Positions 15,314-23,319 of a stretch of DNA of 36,366 nt are shown piece by piece; within the stretch, counting starts at the first letter, position 1; each line of letters begins with the position of its first letter. Origin of the DNA: a virus; IMG/VR virus record IMGVR_UViG_3300037264_001498, positions 1 through 36,366 of that record; one strand, 5' to 3'. A program made the position numbers and the translations under genes. The notes under the pieces were generated by a model. The model made no database searches, was not told the origin of the DNA, and was given only the letters and a program-made list of their open reading frames with translations.

Positions 15314-16174
15314 CTAACTCGTCGGGGTCGTGATGTCCGTGAGGATCTGGACACCGTAGGTTGGCCGCCACACGCCATGCGCGTAAAGCGCGGTCAGGTT
15401 CAGCTCCCACGCGCGCTTGCTGGCGTCGCGCTCCGGCTCCAGCCGCAAGTCGCGGCGGATGTCGAACGCGATCGCGGCGGGATTGAACACCGCCCCGTAG
15501 GCGTCGGTTCCGCTCACCTCGCAGTTCGCGCTGACGTAGATGCCATCCAACCCGCCCACGTTGCTCACCCAGAACGACCGCATCACCTCGTCCTGGAACT
15601 GTGGCGCGTTCACCACCGAGCTACCGGCGACCGAGGCCGCCTTCCCCAGGTCGTGCCACTGGTACGGATGCAGCACGCAGTAGTACGGCCGCGGGACCGA
15701 GTTCTTCCTGAGGATGCTCATGGCCGCGTACAGGTAGCCCCAGATCATGGTGGTACCCGACGCGCCCACGGTCCCGCCGGTCAGTGCGTTGAAGTTGCCC
15801 AGGATGTCCGAGTCGATCTTGGTCGCCGCGCCAGCGCCCAGCTCGGTCGCCGCATCCTGGCGCGCGTTCTGCGGGTCCGTCTCGATCCGGCGGTCGGTGA
15901 GGATCACCTGCGCCATGATCTCGCCCGGGGTCAGAGTCGCCAGCGCGTTCTTGTCCATTCGGGTCGGCAGCGCAAAGTCATCCGTCTCCGCCACGCTCAC
16001 CGGCGTGATCGTCGGGTACGTGGTGAGGGTTCGGGTCTGATCCCCGTTCCCGTCGGTAAAGACGCGCACCAGGCGCGTGGCGATGTTCTGCTCTCGCGCC
16101 ACGAACACCGCGTCCTCGTAGATGTTCGCAAAGTAGCTGTTCAGATCAGCTACCCTCGAGTCTCCCGTGGTCAT
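15314..16174 (-). CDS. Major capsid protein (HK97 fold, inferred)
   Basis: This 286-residue protein starts at ATG 16174 after AGAGGTG (MTTGDSRVADLNSYFANIYEDAVFVAREQ). It follows the scaffold gene, the usual order. The pattern is a helical N-arm, an extended segment with strands (DFALPTRMDKNALATLTPGEIMAQVILTD), a long helix, and a C-terminal part with YGVQILTD. No N-terminal cleaved delta domain is present, in keeping with a separate scaffold. Length and order match small HK97-fold capsid proteins. I cannot prove the fold from sequence alone. Confidence 0.85.
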   Translation of the reverse strand: MTTGDSRVADLNSYFANIYEDAVFVAREQNIATRLVRVFTDGNGDQTRTLTTYPTITPVSVAETDDFALPTRMDKNALATLTPGEIMAQVILTDRRIETDPQNARQDAATELGAGAATKIDSDILGNFNALTGGTVGASGTTMIWGYLYAAMSILRKNSVPRPYYCVLHPYQWHDLGKAASVAGSSVVNAPQFQDEVMRSFWVSNVGGLDGIYVSANCEVSGTDAYGAVFNPAAIAFDIRRDLRLEPERDASKRAWELNLTALYAHGVWRPTYGVQILTDITTPTS

Positions 16175-16184
16175 GTTTCACCTC

Positions 16185-16814
16185 TCATTGTTCCTTGAGC
16201 GTCGGACGGTACACGCCCCCTCCCCGGTTCGCATTCCCCAGAATCGAGGCGCCCCGCCCGAACAGTCTCTCTCTCCGGTCGGCGTCCGTCTCGCCCTGCG
16301 CGCCCCCGCGCGCCGGGTTCGTCGCGCCGACATTGCTCCTGCCCAGCAGGTACGGCTTGCCCTTGGCGATGCCGTCCAGCTCCTGGGCCACGCCCTCCAC
16401 CGCGCCGGCGTCACTGACCTTGACCTTGGCCAGGTCGATCAGCCGGTAGGCGTCGGACGGGTCCACAAAGCCGAGCTTGCTCGCCTCGGCCACCACAGCG
16501 CTCCGGATCAGCAGCTCCGTTCGCTCCTGGCTCAGTCTCGCGTTCTGTTCCTGGAGCCCTGCCGCCTTCTCCATCGCCTTCTGCAGCTCCGTCTTCTGTG
16601 CGTCTTGCGTCTCCTGCCACTTGGCCGCCGCTGTCTTGAGCGTGTCATAGTCCGCATACTTGCCCCGCTCGCGTTCGAGGCGTTCCTTGACGATGCGGTC
16701 TACATCGGCCTGGCTGAACTTGGTCGCGCCCTGGGCGTCTCCGGTTTTGTCCGGGTCGGAGCCCGTGCCCGTCTGCGCGCCTGCCGCCTGCTGAGTCTCG
16801 TCTTCCGTACTCAT
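16185..16814 (-). CDS. Capsid scaffolding protein (DUF4355-like)
   Basis: This 209-residue, highly charged protein has an acidic, disordered N-terminus (MSTEDETQQAAGAQTGTG), a long helical coiled-coil centre (DVDRIVKERLERERGKYADYDTLK... to ...LLIRSAVVAEASKLGF, about residues 37-135) and a Gly-rich tail. It lies between the MuF-like and capsid genes. FSQADVDRIVKERLERERGKY is the typical start of phage scaffold proteins of the DUF4355 type. It would guide capsid assembly and then leave the particle. The start ATG 16814 follows GAGGGG. Confidence 0.85.
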   Translation of the reverse strand: MSTEDETQQAAGAQTGTGSDPDKTGDAQGATKFSQADVDRIVKERLERERGKYADYDTLKTAAAKWQETQDAQKTELQKAMEKAAGLQEQNARLSQERTELLIRSAVVAEASKLGFVDPSDAYRLIDLAKVKVSDAGAVEGVAQELDGIAKGKPYLLGRSNVGATNPARGGAQGETDADRRERLFGRGASILGNANRGGGVYRPTLKEQ

Positions 16815-16856
16815 GTCACCCCTCCGCGTTGAACCGGGCGCGTCCCGTCGATTCGC

Positions 16857-17912
16857 CTATTGTGTCACCGGCGCCAGCAGGTCCTTCAAGCTGGCCTCCG
16901 AGAACATCCGTCCCCACTTGTCGCTGGTCGATTCCCTGCTCAACTGCGAGAACTCGAACTTGCCCGCCTTCCACGCGTCGAACTTGCCCGGCCCCATGAG
17001 CTGCCGCTGCTCGGCCTCACCCAGCCCCTTGAACCAATCCTGTCCGCTCTGGATCTCCGGCCGCGTCTCCGGCACATTCAGCCCCAGCTCCGCCATGCTC
17101 ACCGTCTCCGGCACCATCGCGCAGCGCCCGTTCGGGTGATCATCCAGCGTCTCGTCCAGCGTGTGCAGCGTCCCGTGCTGCGCCACACAGCTCATGCAGA
17201 CCCGGTTGTCCAGTTGTGCGAACCACCGCCAGCCCTTGACCACGCTGGGATTGTTGCGGTAGCTCGCCCACGTCGCCATCCGGTAGGCCCGCAGCATCTC
17301 CGTCCGAGAGATCGTCAGCGCCCGCGTCAGCGGCACTCCGAACTCTCGCCGGATCAGCGCGCCCACCTCGAGCGGGTTGTCGCCTCGCAGCAAGCCCTCG
17401 ACCAGCGCGTCCCCAATTCCCTTGGCCGCGTCCGCTCCGAACGTCTGCAAGACCCCGTTCAGCGGCGACGATTCCTGCAAGGCTCCCACCATCGCCCGGA
17501 TCGCGTCCTTGGGCATCTGGTCGAACGTCGCGAACAGTTGCCCGCGCATCGGCTCCGGGATGCCCTCCAGCGACGCCTGCACCATCGCCGTCGAGTCCGC
17601 GATGGCCTTCTCCGCCGCTGCCTGCTGCGCCCTTGCGACCTCGTCCTCCAGGATCGCCGCGTACTGTTGCATCTCCGACTGCGTGTCCGCGATCAGCCTC
17701 TGATAGCGCACGGACCGGAACAGCTCCGCCTTCGTGATCGGCTGCCCGTCCGCCATCGCCGTCCCCAGCTCCGCCATCAGCGCGTCCACTTCCCCTTGCA
17801 GCTTGCCGTAGATGCGCGTGTACGCGTCCAGGAGGCGCTGCGCCGCCGCCGCTTCCTCAGCCGCAATATCGGCCTGGAACTGTGCGATGATGGCTTGAAT
17901 GGGCTCAGGCAT
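16857..17912 (-). CDS. MuF-like minor head protein
   Basis: This 351-residue protein starts at ATG 17912 (MPEPIQAIIAQFQAD), overlapping the portal stop by 8 bases. A start 15 bases upstream would need TTG. The first 110 residues are helical. The C-terminal domain (about 190-275) has the phage Mu gpF signature: RALTISRTEMLRAYR, then WRWFAQLDNRVCMSC and HPNGRCAMVP, with C239, C242, H246, H259 and C264 as likely metal ligands. In SPP1 the equivalent (gp7) binds the portal and is carried in the capsid. Nothing follows the domain, so there is no added toxin. Confidence 0.9.
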   Translation of the reverse strand: MPEPIQAIIAQFQADIAAEEAAAAQRLLDAYTRIYGKLQGEVDALMAELGTAMADGQPITKAELFRSVRYQRLIADTQSEMQQYAAILEDEVARAQQAAAEKAIADSTAMVQASLEGIPEPMRGQLFATFDQMPKDAIRAMVGALQESSPLNGVLQTFGADAAKGIGDALVEGLLRGDNPLEVGALIRREFGVPLTRALTISRTEMLRAYRMATWASYRNNPSVVKGWRWFAQLDNRVCMSCVAQHGTLHTLDETLDDHPNGRCAMVPETVSMAELGLNVPETRPEIQSGQDWFKGLGEAEQRQLMGPGKFDAWKAGKFEFSQLSRESTSDKWGRMFSEASLKDLLAPVTQ

Positions 17913-19251
17913 TGCGTTGCGTCTCAAACTGTCGCAGTAGCAGAGCGCCGATGTTGCCCGATGCCGCTTCCTCAGCCTGGATGCGCTCGCCCTCTGTCTG
18001 TTGGTCGAGCCCGCGCCGCGCCCGCACCGTCTCCTGCGACGCCAGCTTATAGTCCAGCTCGAACTTGTCCCGCGTCATCTCGGCCTGCTCGTCCTCCGGC
18101 AGCGGGTCCTGCCAGTGCAGCGCCGTGATGCGCTCCGGCCCGTGCCCGCCCAACTCGCACAATCGCCGGTTCAGCTCCACCAGCAGATCGCCATACGTGC
18201 ATCGCTTGACGCCCGTCTTTTCCAGCAAGTCGCCATAAAGCACCTTGAGCGCAAACCCACTGAGCGCGCCCACGTTCACCTGCGCCGGGTCCATCCTCGG
18301 CACGCGCGCGCTCGCCAGGAACCCGTTCCGCAGCTCGCGCAGGAACTCCAGGCTCGATCCCAGGTCGCTCTGCATCTCCAGGTTGTGCAGCTCGCCCTTG
18401 TCGTTCTTGAGCAGCAGCACGTCGTCCGCGCCGATCTCAATGTCCGTCTTGCCGATGCCCTTGCCCCACGTCTTCGGATGCGCGTGGTAGCGCAGAACCC
18501 GGAGCACGTTCGACGCGGTAAAGTTCACCCCGTCTTGCAGCGACAGATCCTCGAGGTCGCTCAGCCCGTAGAACTCGTGCGGGTTGACCAGATTCTGGCA
18601 GTCCACGATCGGCGGCCACGGCCAGCGCCACGCCGGCTTCCACTCGTCGCCGTCCGGCTCCCAGCGCCCGCCGCCCCTGGCGATCCAATTCGTGATGCCC
18701 CAGCGCCCGCCGTCATCGCGCTCAATATCCTGGCGCCGATTCACCGCGCGCCCATCCCGGCCCATCGCCGTGAACTGAATCCGGTACCGAAACACGTCCG
18801 CAATGTCATCATCCGAGTACGCCACCCGCACATAGGCGGGATCGAGCACCACCAGCCTGGGCACGCGCGGGCTGATCCCGTCCGGCACGATCTTGACGAA
18901 CAGATGCCCGCACACGCCGCCGCTGAGCGCCATCTTGTTCATCAGCGTCATCTTGCGGTTACGTTGCCACACGTCGTCGATGTACTGCTCCGGCGGCGTG
19001 TCCGTACCCTCCTCCAGCTCAAAGTCCACGGGCTTGCCGAACAGAAACGAGGCGCCCTTGTCGACCACGATCCGCGCCAGGTTCATCACCACGTTATCGT
19101 CGGCCTGGCCCTGCTTCACCTTGAGCGGCCGCTTATGGTCGCCGTTGTAATAGCGCCAGTTCTGGTCGTACTGCGCCAGACGCTGTTGGTCGTCGTCCTG
19201 GACGCGCTGCTCGAACAGGATCGAGCTCAGGTCATTCGTGCGGTCTAGCAT
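17905..19251 (-). CDS. Portal protein (SPP1 gp6-like)
   Basis: This 448-residue protein starts at ATG 19251 (MLDRTNDLSSILFEQR) after GAGGCGGCG, 7 bases past the terminase stop. RYYNGDHKRP, then NLARIVVDKGASFLFGKPVDFE are the usual opening of SPP1-type portals; a clip and wing region follows (DVLLLKNDKGELHNLEMQSDLGSSLEFLRELRNGF), and a C-terminal helical crown. It would form the dodecamer at one capsid vertex through which DNA is pumped. The terminase-portal-MuF order is standard. Confidence 0.92.
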   Translation of the reverse strand: MLDRTNDLSSILFEQRVQDDDQQRLAQYDQNWRYYNGDHKRPLKVKQGQADDNVVMNLARIVVDKGASFLFGKPVDFELEEGTDTPPEQYIDDVWQRNRKMTLMNKMALSGGVCGHLFVKIVPDGISPRVPRLVVLDPAYVRVAYSDDDIADVFRYRIQFTAMGRDGRAVNRRQDIERDDGGRWGITNWIARGGGRWEPDGDEWKPAWRWPWPPIVDCQNLVNPHEFYGLSDLEDLSLQDGVNFTASNVLRVLRYHAHPKTWGKGIGKTDIEIGADDVLLLKNDKGELHNLEMQSDLGSSLEFLRELRNGFLASARVPRMDPAQVNVGALSGFALKVLYGDLLEKTGVKRCTYGDLLVELNRRLCELGGHGPERITALHWQDPLPEDEQAEMTRDKFELDYKLASQETVRARRGLDQQTEGERIQAEEAASGNIGALLLRQFETQRNA

Positions 19252-19258
19252 CGCCGCC

Positions 19259-20539
19259 TCACTGGTAAATGCTCTCCATCGTGTCCACCCCGTACTTGTC
19301 GACAGTTGCCCCCAATACGACGTACCTCAGCCCGTCCAATCGATGGAACGTCTTCTTGTCCTTGATCTCCTCAGTCGGTTGTCCGTCCTCGCCCATCTCG
19401 CGCGCATAGGTGCCCAGCTCGTCACGCAAATCCGCGCACGAATCAAACACGAACAGCCGCTTGGTTTTGAAAAGTTCGATCACCTTGTCGATGCCCGACT
19501 CTACGTCCGCTATGGGAGGCTCTTGTGCGGGTATCCCCTCCGCTTGCCAGTCCATACGTTGCTGCGTTTCCGACTTGGCGCCCAGGTGCCAGGTCAGCAC
19601 GTTCAGCCCTGCGGCTTTCGCCTTGGCGTCGGCTACGTGCTGTCGCGTGCTCTTGCCACCCTCGAGCGATTCCCCGTAGGCATAGAACACGTTTGCGGCT
19701 GGATCGTGCGCCAGCCAGATCGCCGCTGTGTTGACTGCGCCGGGGTCGATGCCCACGTGACGCGGCCACTCCGCGGGCAAGTCGAAGGCATGGACCTTGT
19801 GCCCGCCCTTCTCTCGGTACTCGTCCGAGTAATCGCCGTAAATCTGACCAGCGGGGCGCGTGAACTGGCCCTTGTAGAACATGGCGAACTTCCACTCGGG
19901 CAGCTTCCCCTTCATTCGCTCGAACTCCGCGCGGGGGAAGGCTGGATTGACGATGCTGGCGAACTGGATCACTTCGATGCTCTTGTCGCCGGCGCGCCAG
20001 GGGTCGTAAATCTGTTGCTTGAGCCAGCCCATGTTGTAGGGTGTCGTGCCGATCAGGACACGCCCCTCCGCCAGGGAGAGCCGGCGCTGAATCGCTTCCC
20101 ACGAGGCGAGCCGAAACTGATCCTGCCCGGCCTCGTCCAGGACAGCGGCTTTCGCCGTGGCGGATTCGAGCGACTCCGGGTGCGTCGCCGAGCCAAAGAT
20201 GATCCGCGTCTTGCCGTCCCAGAATGTGAAGGCTCGATCCGCCGCATTCCACTCGCCCAGGTTCAGCGTTGCCGGGCCGAAGAACCGAAGGAACTCCGGC
20301 AACATCTTGAGCTTTAGCAGCGGGAAGGTAGACGTGACGGCTAGATAGTCGCCGTCGCCACGTTGCCGAATCTCCCGGTGCAACCACAACGGCTCGAAGC
20401 TGGTCTTTCCGCCCTGTGTTCCAGAGATGGCAGCCACGAAGCGCGCGTTGCTGACCCACGCCTTGCGCTGGCCCGCGTGCAGGTTGTACCGCAGCCCGCC
20501 CTTGCCGTTCCGGTCGACGTACTCCCACAGTGGCCTCAT
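19259..20539 (-). CDS. terL: Terminase large subunit
   Basis: This 426-residue packaging motor has an N-terminal ATPase with Walker A SGTQGGKTS (about 39-47), Walker B AAVLDEAGQ (131-139), and a C-terminal RNase H-like nuclease beginning HVGIDPGAVNTAAIW, where D265 is the first metal-binding acid. It begins at ATG 20539, overlapping the small-subunit stop by ATGA. The motor cuts concatemers and drives DNA into the procapsid. Phages with this kind of motor may package by headful, which would fit a circularly permuted genome, but the packaging mode cannot be read here. Confidence 0.95.
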   Translation of the reverse strand: MRPLWEYVDRNGKGGLRYNLHAGQRKAWVSNARFVAAISGTQGGKTSFEPLWLHREIRQRGDGDYLAVTSTFPLLKLKMLPEFLRFFGPATLNLGEWNAADRAFTFWDGKTRIIFGSATHPESLESATAKAAVLDEAGQDQFRLASWEAIQRRLSLAEGRVLIGTTPYNMGWLKQQIYDPWRAGDKSIEVIQFASIVNPAFPRAEFERMKGKLPEWKFAMFYKGQFTRPAGQIYGDYSDEYREKGGHKVHAFDLPAEWPRHVGIDPGAVNTAAIWLAHDPAANVFYAYGESLEGGKSTRQHVADAKAKAAGLNVLTWHLGAKSETQQRMDWQAEGIPAQEPPIADVESGIDKVIELFKTKRLFVFDSCADLRDELGTYAREMGEDGQPTEEIKDKKTFHRLDGLRYVVLGATVDKYGVDTMESIYQ

Positions 20540-20847
20540 TCACCGTCCGGCTCGGAGACCCCAACCTCAATGAATTCGATAGGCTTGCCCGCGCTCGTCA
20601 CGTCCAGCTTCTGCTCCGGGGTTGGCACCATGAATTGTGCCAAGGCTTTCCAGGCCGCGATCCTATCCGCTGGCCGCTTGGCAGTATGGACGATATCCAG
20701 GATGACTTTCGCCGCCCTTGCCAGCTCGCCCGCAGGAATAGCATCATGGAGCGCCTTGGCGCAGTCCTCCTCGGTTATCCGTGAGGGCCTGCCCGGGCCG
20801 CCACCGTTCCCCTTCGCAAAGCGCCCGTTATTCTCCCGTTCTGCCAC
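20536..20847 (-). CDS. Terminase small subunit-like DNA-binding protein
   Basis: This 103-residue protein starts at GTG 20847 and overlaps the large subunit by 4 bases. It begins MAERENNGRFAKGNGGGPGRPS, the N-terminal pattern of DUF5681-like phage proteins often found just before terminases. A helical middle (ITEEDCAKALHDAIPAGELARAAKVILDIVHTA) follows. It would recognise the packaging site and regulate the motor. There is no clear helix-turn-helix, so the role comes mainly from position. Confidence 0.75.
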   Translation of the reverse strand: MAERENNGRFAKGNGGGPGRPSRITEEDCAKALHDAIPAGELARAAKVILDIVHTAKRPADRIAAWKALAQFMVPTPEQKLDVTSAGKPIEFIEVGVSEPDGE

Positions 20848-21031
20848 CGTTTTTGCCCCGTTTATTCGGCTCCGCGATTACCCGGAGCACAACCTCGTTC
20901 CTCTTGCACTCCATGAGCATCGCAGCCGCTGCAATCGCCGTCTCTGGTAGATCGAGCGTCACGCGCAGTCCGCCATCGGCGAGGGTGCCCACGCGTGCGA
21001 CTGTCGCGTAGAACTCGATGCGTTCGGCCAC
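20828..21031 (-). CDS. Conserved small phage protein before the terminase
   Basis: This 67-residue protein is read from GTG 21031 (MAERIEFYATVARVGTLADGG), five bases after GAGGG. Longer starts would enter the terminator. LADGGLRVTLDLPETAIAAAAMLMECKRNEVVLRVI is a pattern I know from phage proteins near replication and packaging genes. Its role is unknown. It ends 20 bases inside the terminase small-subunit gene. It is the first gene of the late operon after the leader terminator. Confidence 0.65.
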   Translation of the reverse strand: MAERIEFYATVARVGTLADGGLRVTLDLPETAIAAAAMLMECKRNEVVLRVIAEPNKRGKNGGRTGE

Positions 21032-21113
21032 TTGCCCTCGTTGCTCCCCTCGTGCCCCGCCCCTCACGTGCGTTTCCGCATCGGGAGCATCAATGCCTAT
21101 CCCACAACACAAC

Positions 21114-21151
21114 AAAAAGCGCGAGGGCCGGTCTTTCGACCTTCCCTCGCG
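21114..21151 (-). terminator. Intrinsic terminator in the late leader
   Basis: On the minus strand an 8-base stem (21120-21127 with 21144-21151; GCGAGGG pairing with CCCTCGC) encloses a two-base internal loop and a 4-base stem (GGTC/GACC) capped by GAAA, a GNRA tetraloop. It is followed by GC and five T (21118-21114). This is a strong Rho-independent terminator. It ends the early transcript and also any RNA begun at the promoter just upstream. Confidence 0.9.
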
Positions 21152-21199
21152 TTGTCCGCCTTGGGATGGATTTTCCCCAGGCCCTATTCGATTACGATC

Positions 21200-21228
21200 A
21201 TTGTATCACAGTTTCGGCTGAGAGTCAA
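21200..21228 (-). promoter_or_regulatory. Sigma70-type late promoter
   Basis: Minus strand: TTGACT at 21228-21223, a 17-base spacer, and TACAAT at 21205-21200. The promoter overlaps the last codons of an 80-residue gene and points to the terminase operon. RNA would start near 21193 and meet the terminator after about 80 bases. Confidence 0.8.
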
Positions 21229-21448
21229 CTGTGAAAATCAGCTCCACCCACGCCAGCCGCCCGTGCTGCCAGTGCTGTATCCAGTGGCGGCGACAGCCGG
21301 CCGGAGCGGCGTTGCGTTTGTCCCCCAGGCAGCGGGCCATGAACGTGGGTTCTCCGATGTCAAACTCGTTGCGGATGATGATCGTCTGACAGACGGGCGC
21401 GCCTGCATCGTCCAGTGTCACCGTCCCGAACGCTGGGTGCTCTGTCAT
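21206..21448 (-). CDS. Small Cys/His-rich protein before the late promoter
   Basis: This 80-residue protein starts at ATG 21448 after GGAGG, overlapping the RusA stop by ATGA. It begins MTEHPAFGTVTLDDAGAPVCQ and has C20, C40, C52 with several His near the end (CRRHWIQHWQH), so a metal site is possible. Its end holds the late promoter. That is the place where lambdoid phages carry their antiterminator, but nothing in the sequence proves such a role. No family recognised. Confidence 0.6.
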   Translation of the reverse strand: MTEHPAFGTVTLDDAGAPVCQTIIIRNEFDIGEPTFMARCLGDKRNAAPAGCRRHWIQHWQHGRLAWVELIFTVDSQPKL

Positions 21449-21912
21449 TCCACCTCCACCCCTACCGCCTCGAATGCCTCTGCGCTGTTGCGGGCGTGCC
21501 ACCGTCCCATCGCCGCGTCCCACGCGATCGGCGTATTCCCCGCTCGCAGTCTCACCGTCACGCCGTAGTCGCCCTCGCGCTTCTGCACGTACAGCTCTCT
21601 TACCCAGGCATCATTGATACCCAGCGCACGACACACGGCGTCCAGGACCGGCTTCACCACGCCGTCGATGTCGAGGATATTGAGCCGGTTCAGGGGCATT
21701 CTCAGCTCGATGGACGCGCTGAGTGGCGTGCGGCGGGCCACGCGAATGCCCTGATCCTCAGCCGCCCGTTTCACCGCGTTATCCGCCACAAGTGCCCAGG
21801 CCTTGGCATCGTCTGTCAGGAACATCCGCGCGCGCCCGGAGCCGTCCACCCCGAGCCGGTAGCGGTGGTTGGTGGAGCCGGGCCAGCCGGGGAGCGTCAC
21901 AGAGAACCTCAC
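21445..21912 (-). CDS. RusA-like Holliday junction resolvase
   Basis: This 155-residue protein starts at GTG 21912, overlapping the previous stop by GTGA. It begins MRFSVTLPGWPGSTNHRYR, the family's N-terminal pattern. The acidic centre is LDIDGVVKPVLDAV (D81, D83, D91) and then NDAWV...K, which are the RusA catalytic and binding residues. RusA enzymes cut four-way DNA junctions, so the protein would clear branches made in recombination or replication before packaging. The RecT-like annealing protein upstream (28.0 kb) fits such a role. Confidence 0.92.
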   Translation of the reverse strand: MRFSVTLPGWPGSTNHRYRLGVDGSGRARMFLTDDAKAWALVADNAVKRAAEDQGIRVARRTPLSASIELRMPLNRLNILDIDGVVKPVLDAVCRALGINDAWVRELYVQKREGDYGVTVRLRAGNTPIAWDAAMGRWHARNSAEAFEAVGVEVE

Positions 21913-22220
21913 GCCCCCACCGCCTGCCGCACGACTGCCGGATCCAGCCCCGCCACGTCGCACCAGAACTCGAGCCCGTCCGGGTCCGCCACCCAGCCCG
22001 TGAGCTCGGCCCGGATTCCTGCCGACAGCCTGCAGTGTTCCGGCTCCGTCAGCGCCCAGCGGGTGGCGACGGAGGCGGAGAGTACGCGGTGCCGCTGTGC
22101 GTGCCGCCAGTCCGTCACCGCCTCGGCAATCACAGCCAGGGCAATCGCGCGGGTCGGATCCTTGTAGTCGCCGTCCTCGTGCCTGCCAGAGGAGTAGGGT
22201 TCGCAGCGTGCTGTTGCCAT
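21909..22220 (-). CDS. Conserved phage protein of unknown function
   Basis: This 103-residue protein starts at ATG 22220 after GGGGGGAG. It contains DPTRAIALAVIAEAVTDWR near residue 23 and ends WVADPDGLEFWCDVAGLDPAVVRQAVG. The paired features (an ALAVI..AV.DW helix, then a .EFWCDVAGLDP..VR end) recur in small proteins of many phages near replication genes. Its function is not known to me; the C-terminal segment resembles a short helix-turn-helix. It begins 91 bases inside the gene upstream. Confidence 0.7.
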   Translation of the reverse strand: MATARCEPYSSGRHEDGDYKDPTRAIALAVIAEAVTDWRHAQRHRVLSASVATRWALTEPEHCRLSAGIRAELTGWVADPDGLEFWCDVAGLDPAVVRQAVGA

Positions 22221-22567
22221 GTCACTCCCCCCGCCAGGTCTTGACGTGCGGCCCTCACATTCGACTGGATATGGGGCGGTGGCGTGTTTGGATCGGGGCC
22301 GATGGTAGGCCGCCAGCCTCCGAGTCGCGCCTTCCGTGCATCCGCCAACGCCCCACCAGGGCCGAAACATGCCCTCCTGAACGCAGACAACTCCGCCTCC
22401 AGCATCCGCGCACGCGCACTATCGTTTCTCGCATCCCCCAGCGCCTGCATCAGCGTCTTGCAGCGCTCGCACTCCGACTCTCGCCCCAGTGCGGCGCAGA
22501 TGCAGCCGCAGGCCAGGCCGAGCATGGCACTCGCCGGCACAATCAGTAGCAGCCAGAGCGGGTTCAT
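22130..22567 (-). CDS. Membrane-anchored protein with Cys-rich N-terminus
   Basis: This 145-residue frame starts at ATG 22567 after GGGAGGCG. The N-terminus MNPLWLLLIVPASAMLGLACGCICAALG is one membrane segment or uncleaved signal, followed by CERCKTLM and a helical region. The last third (from about GPDPNTPPPHI) overlaps the next gene by 91 bases and looks less like real protein, so an earlier end or a sequence error is possible. No family recognised. Confidence 0.55.
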   Translation of the reverse strand: MNPLWLLLIVPASAMLGLACGCICAALGRESECERCKTLMQALGDARNDSARARMLEAELSAFRRACFGPGGALADARKARLGGWRPTIGPDPNTPPPHIQSNVRAARQDLAGGVTWQQHAANPTPLAGTRTATTRIRPARLPWL

Positions 22568-22755
22568 TTCGCCTCCCGCCAGTTGTTGCACTTTTTGCAT
22601 GTACTGGCGTCGACCGGCTTCCCCTTGCCCTTGCGCCAGCAGAGCGCCTGCACTGGCGCGCCCTTGCTCACGCGCCGCGCCTCCGAGCCATGGGTGCAGT
22701 TGGCGTGGGTGTGATCGACTGCTACGGGTTGGGGTTCGACGTGTGTGTCTTCCAT
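22564..22755 (-). CDS. Small Cys/His protein
   Basis: This 63-residue protein starts at ATG 22755, overlapping the gene before it by one base, and ends in ATGA with the next. It contains HANCTHGSEA and ends CKKCNNWREAK. The Cys and His spacing suggests a metal site. Size and coupling are like the other tiny early genes. Function unknown. Confidence 0.6.
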   Translation of the reverse strand: MEDTHVEPQPVAVDHTHANCTHGSEARRVSKGAPVQALCWRKGKGKPVDASTCKKCNNWREAK

Positions 22756-23084
22756 CAGAACGCTGCCTCCGACTCAACATCTGTTTCGCCATGCTCACCT
22801 GGCGTTGGCAGCGCCTTGCGCATCAGTCCCTGCACAGTCCACTGGCTCATCGGCTCCGGCATGCACCCCTTCGCGGCCAGTTGTGCAGTCTCCTCATCCA
22901 CGATGGTCATGCTGTAGATCGCGCCCTGGCCGAAAAGTCGTGTCATCGGCTGCACGCCCTCGCGTGCCGGCACATCCACTCGGACGAACGCGGTGCCCCC
23001 GACCGTCTGCTCCGACACTCGCCCAGCAATGCGTTGGTGCCCGAACAGCTCGACAATCGCCCACTCCTCGAAACGCTCTGTCAT
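22755..23084 (-). CDS. Conserved phage protein of unknown function
   Basis: This 109-residue protein starts at ATG 23084 (MTERFEEWAIVELFGHQRIAG) after GAGGAGGG; a longer reading from 23156 would run into the iteron region. AIVELFGHQRIAGRVSE and YSMTIVDEETAQL recur in phage proteins that I have seen near replication genes, where they often carry unreliable labels. Function is unknown. The gene is first after the candidate origin. Confidence 0.75.
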   Translation of the reverse strand: MTERFEEWAIVELFGHQRIAGRVSEQTVGGTAFVRVDVPAREGVQPMTRLFGQGAIYSMTIVDEETAQLAAKGCMPEPMSQWTVQGLMRKALPTPGEHGETDVESEAAF

Positions 23085-23144
23085 GTCTCCCTCCTCTGTA
23101 CAAACTCCAGTACGCAGAGCGGCTACGCGCCCGGCTGTATCTAT

Positions 23145-23312
23145 CCGTTTTACCAACCGCTTCCCACTCCTACGATTTCGTGCTTGATTTCAGGCCGTTT
23201 TACCCTTTACCATCCCTTAAGTTAAACTTTCCTGGTAAAACGGTAAAGCGTATTTTACCACCGTTTTACCTTAGCAGTAAAACGCCGGTAAAACGGTGGT
23301 AAAACGGTAAAG
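23145..23312. other. Candidate replication origin with iterons
   Basis: Six perfect copies of the 10-base motif CCGTTTTACC occur in both orientations: forward at 23145, 23195, 23261 and reverse (GGTAAAACGG) at 23234, 23287, 23298. Shortened copies lie at 23251 and 23276. A 15-base form GGTAAAACGGTAAAG occurs twice (23234, 23298). The block lies in an A+T-rich gap with TTAAGTTAAAC in a G+C-rich genome, directly after the RepA-like ATPase gene. No gene fits here. An origin is the best reading; operator clusters are the alternative. Confidence 0.65.
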
Positions 23313-23319
23313 GCTCGCA

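Noticed and set aside
23145-23312. Iteron block as a CRISPR array
   Set aside because: Repeats are only 10 bases, in both orientations and at uneven distances; no cas gene is present.
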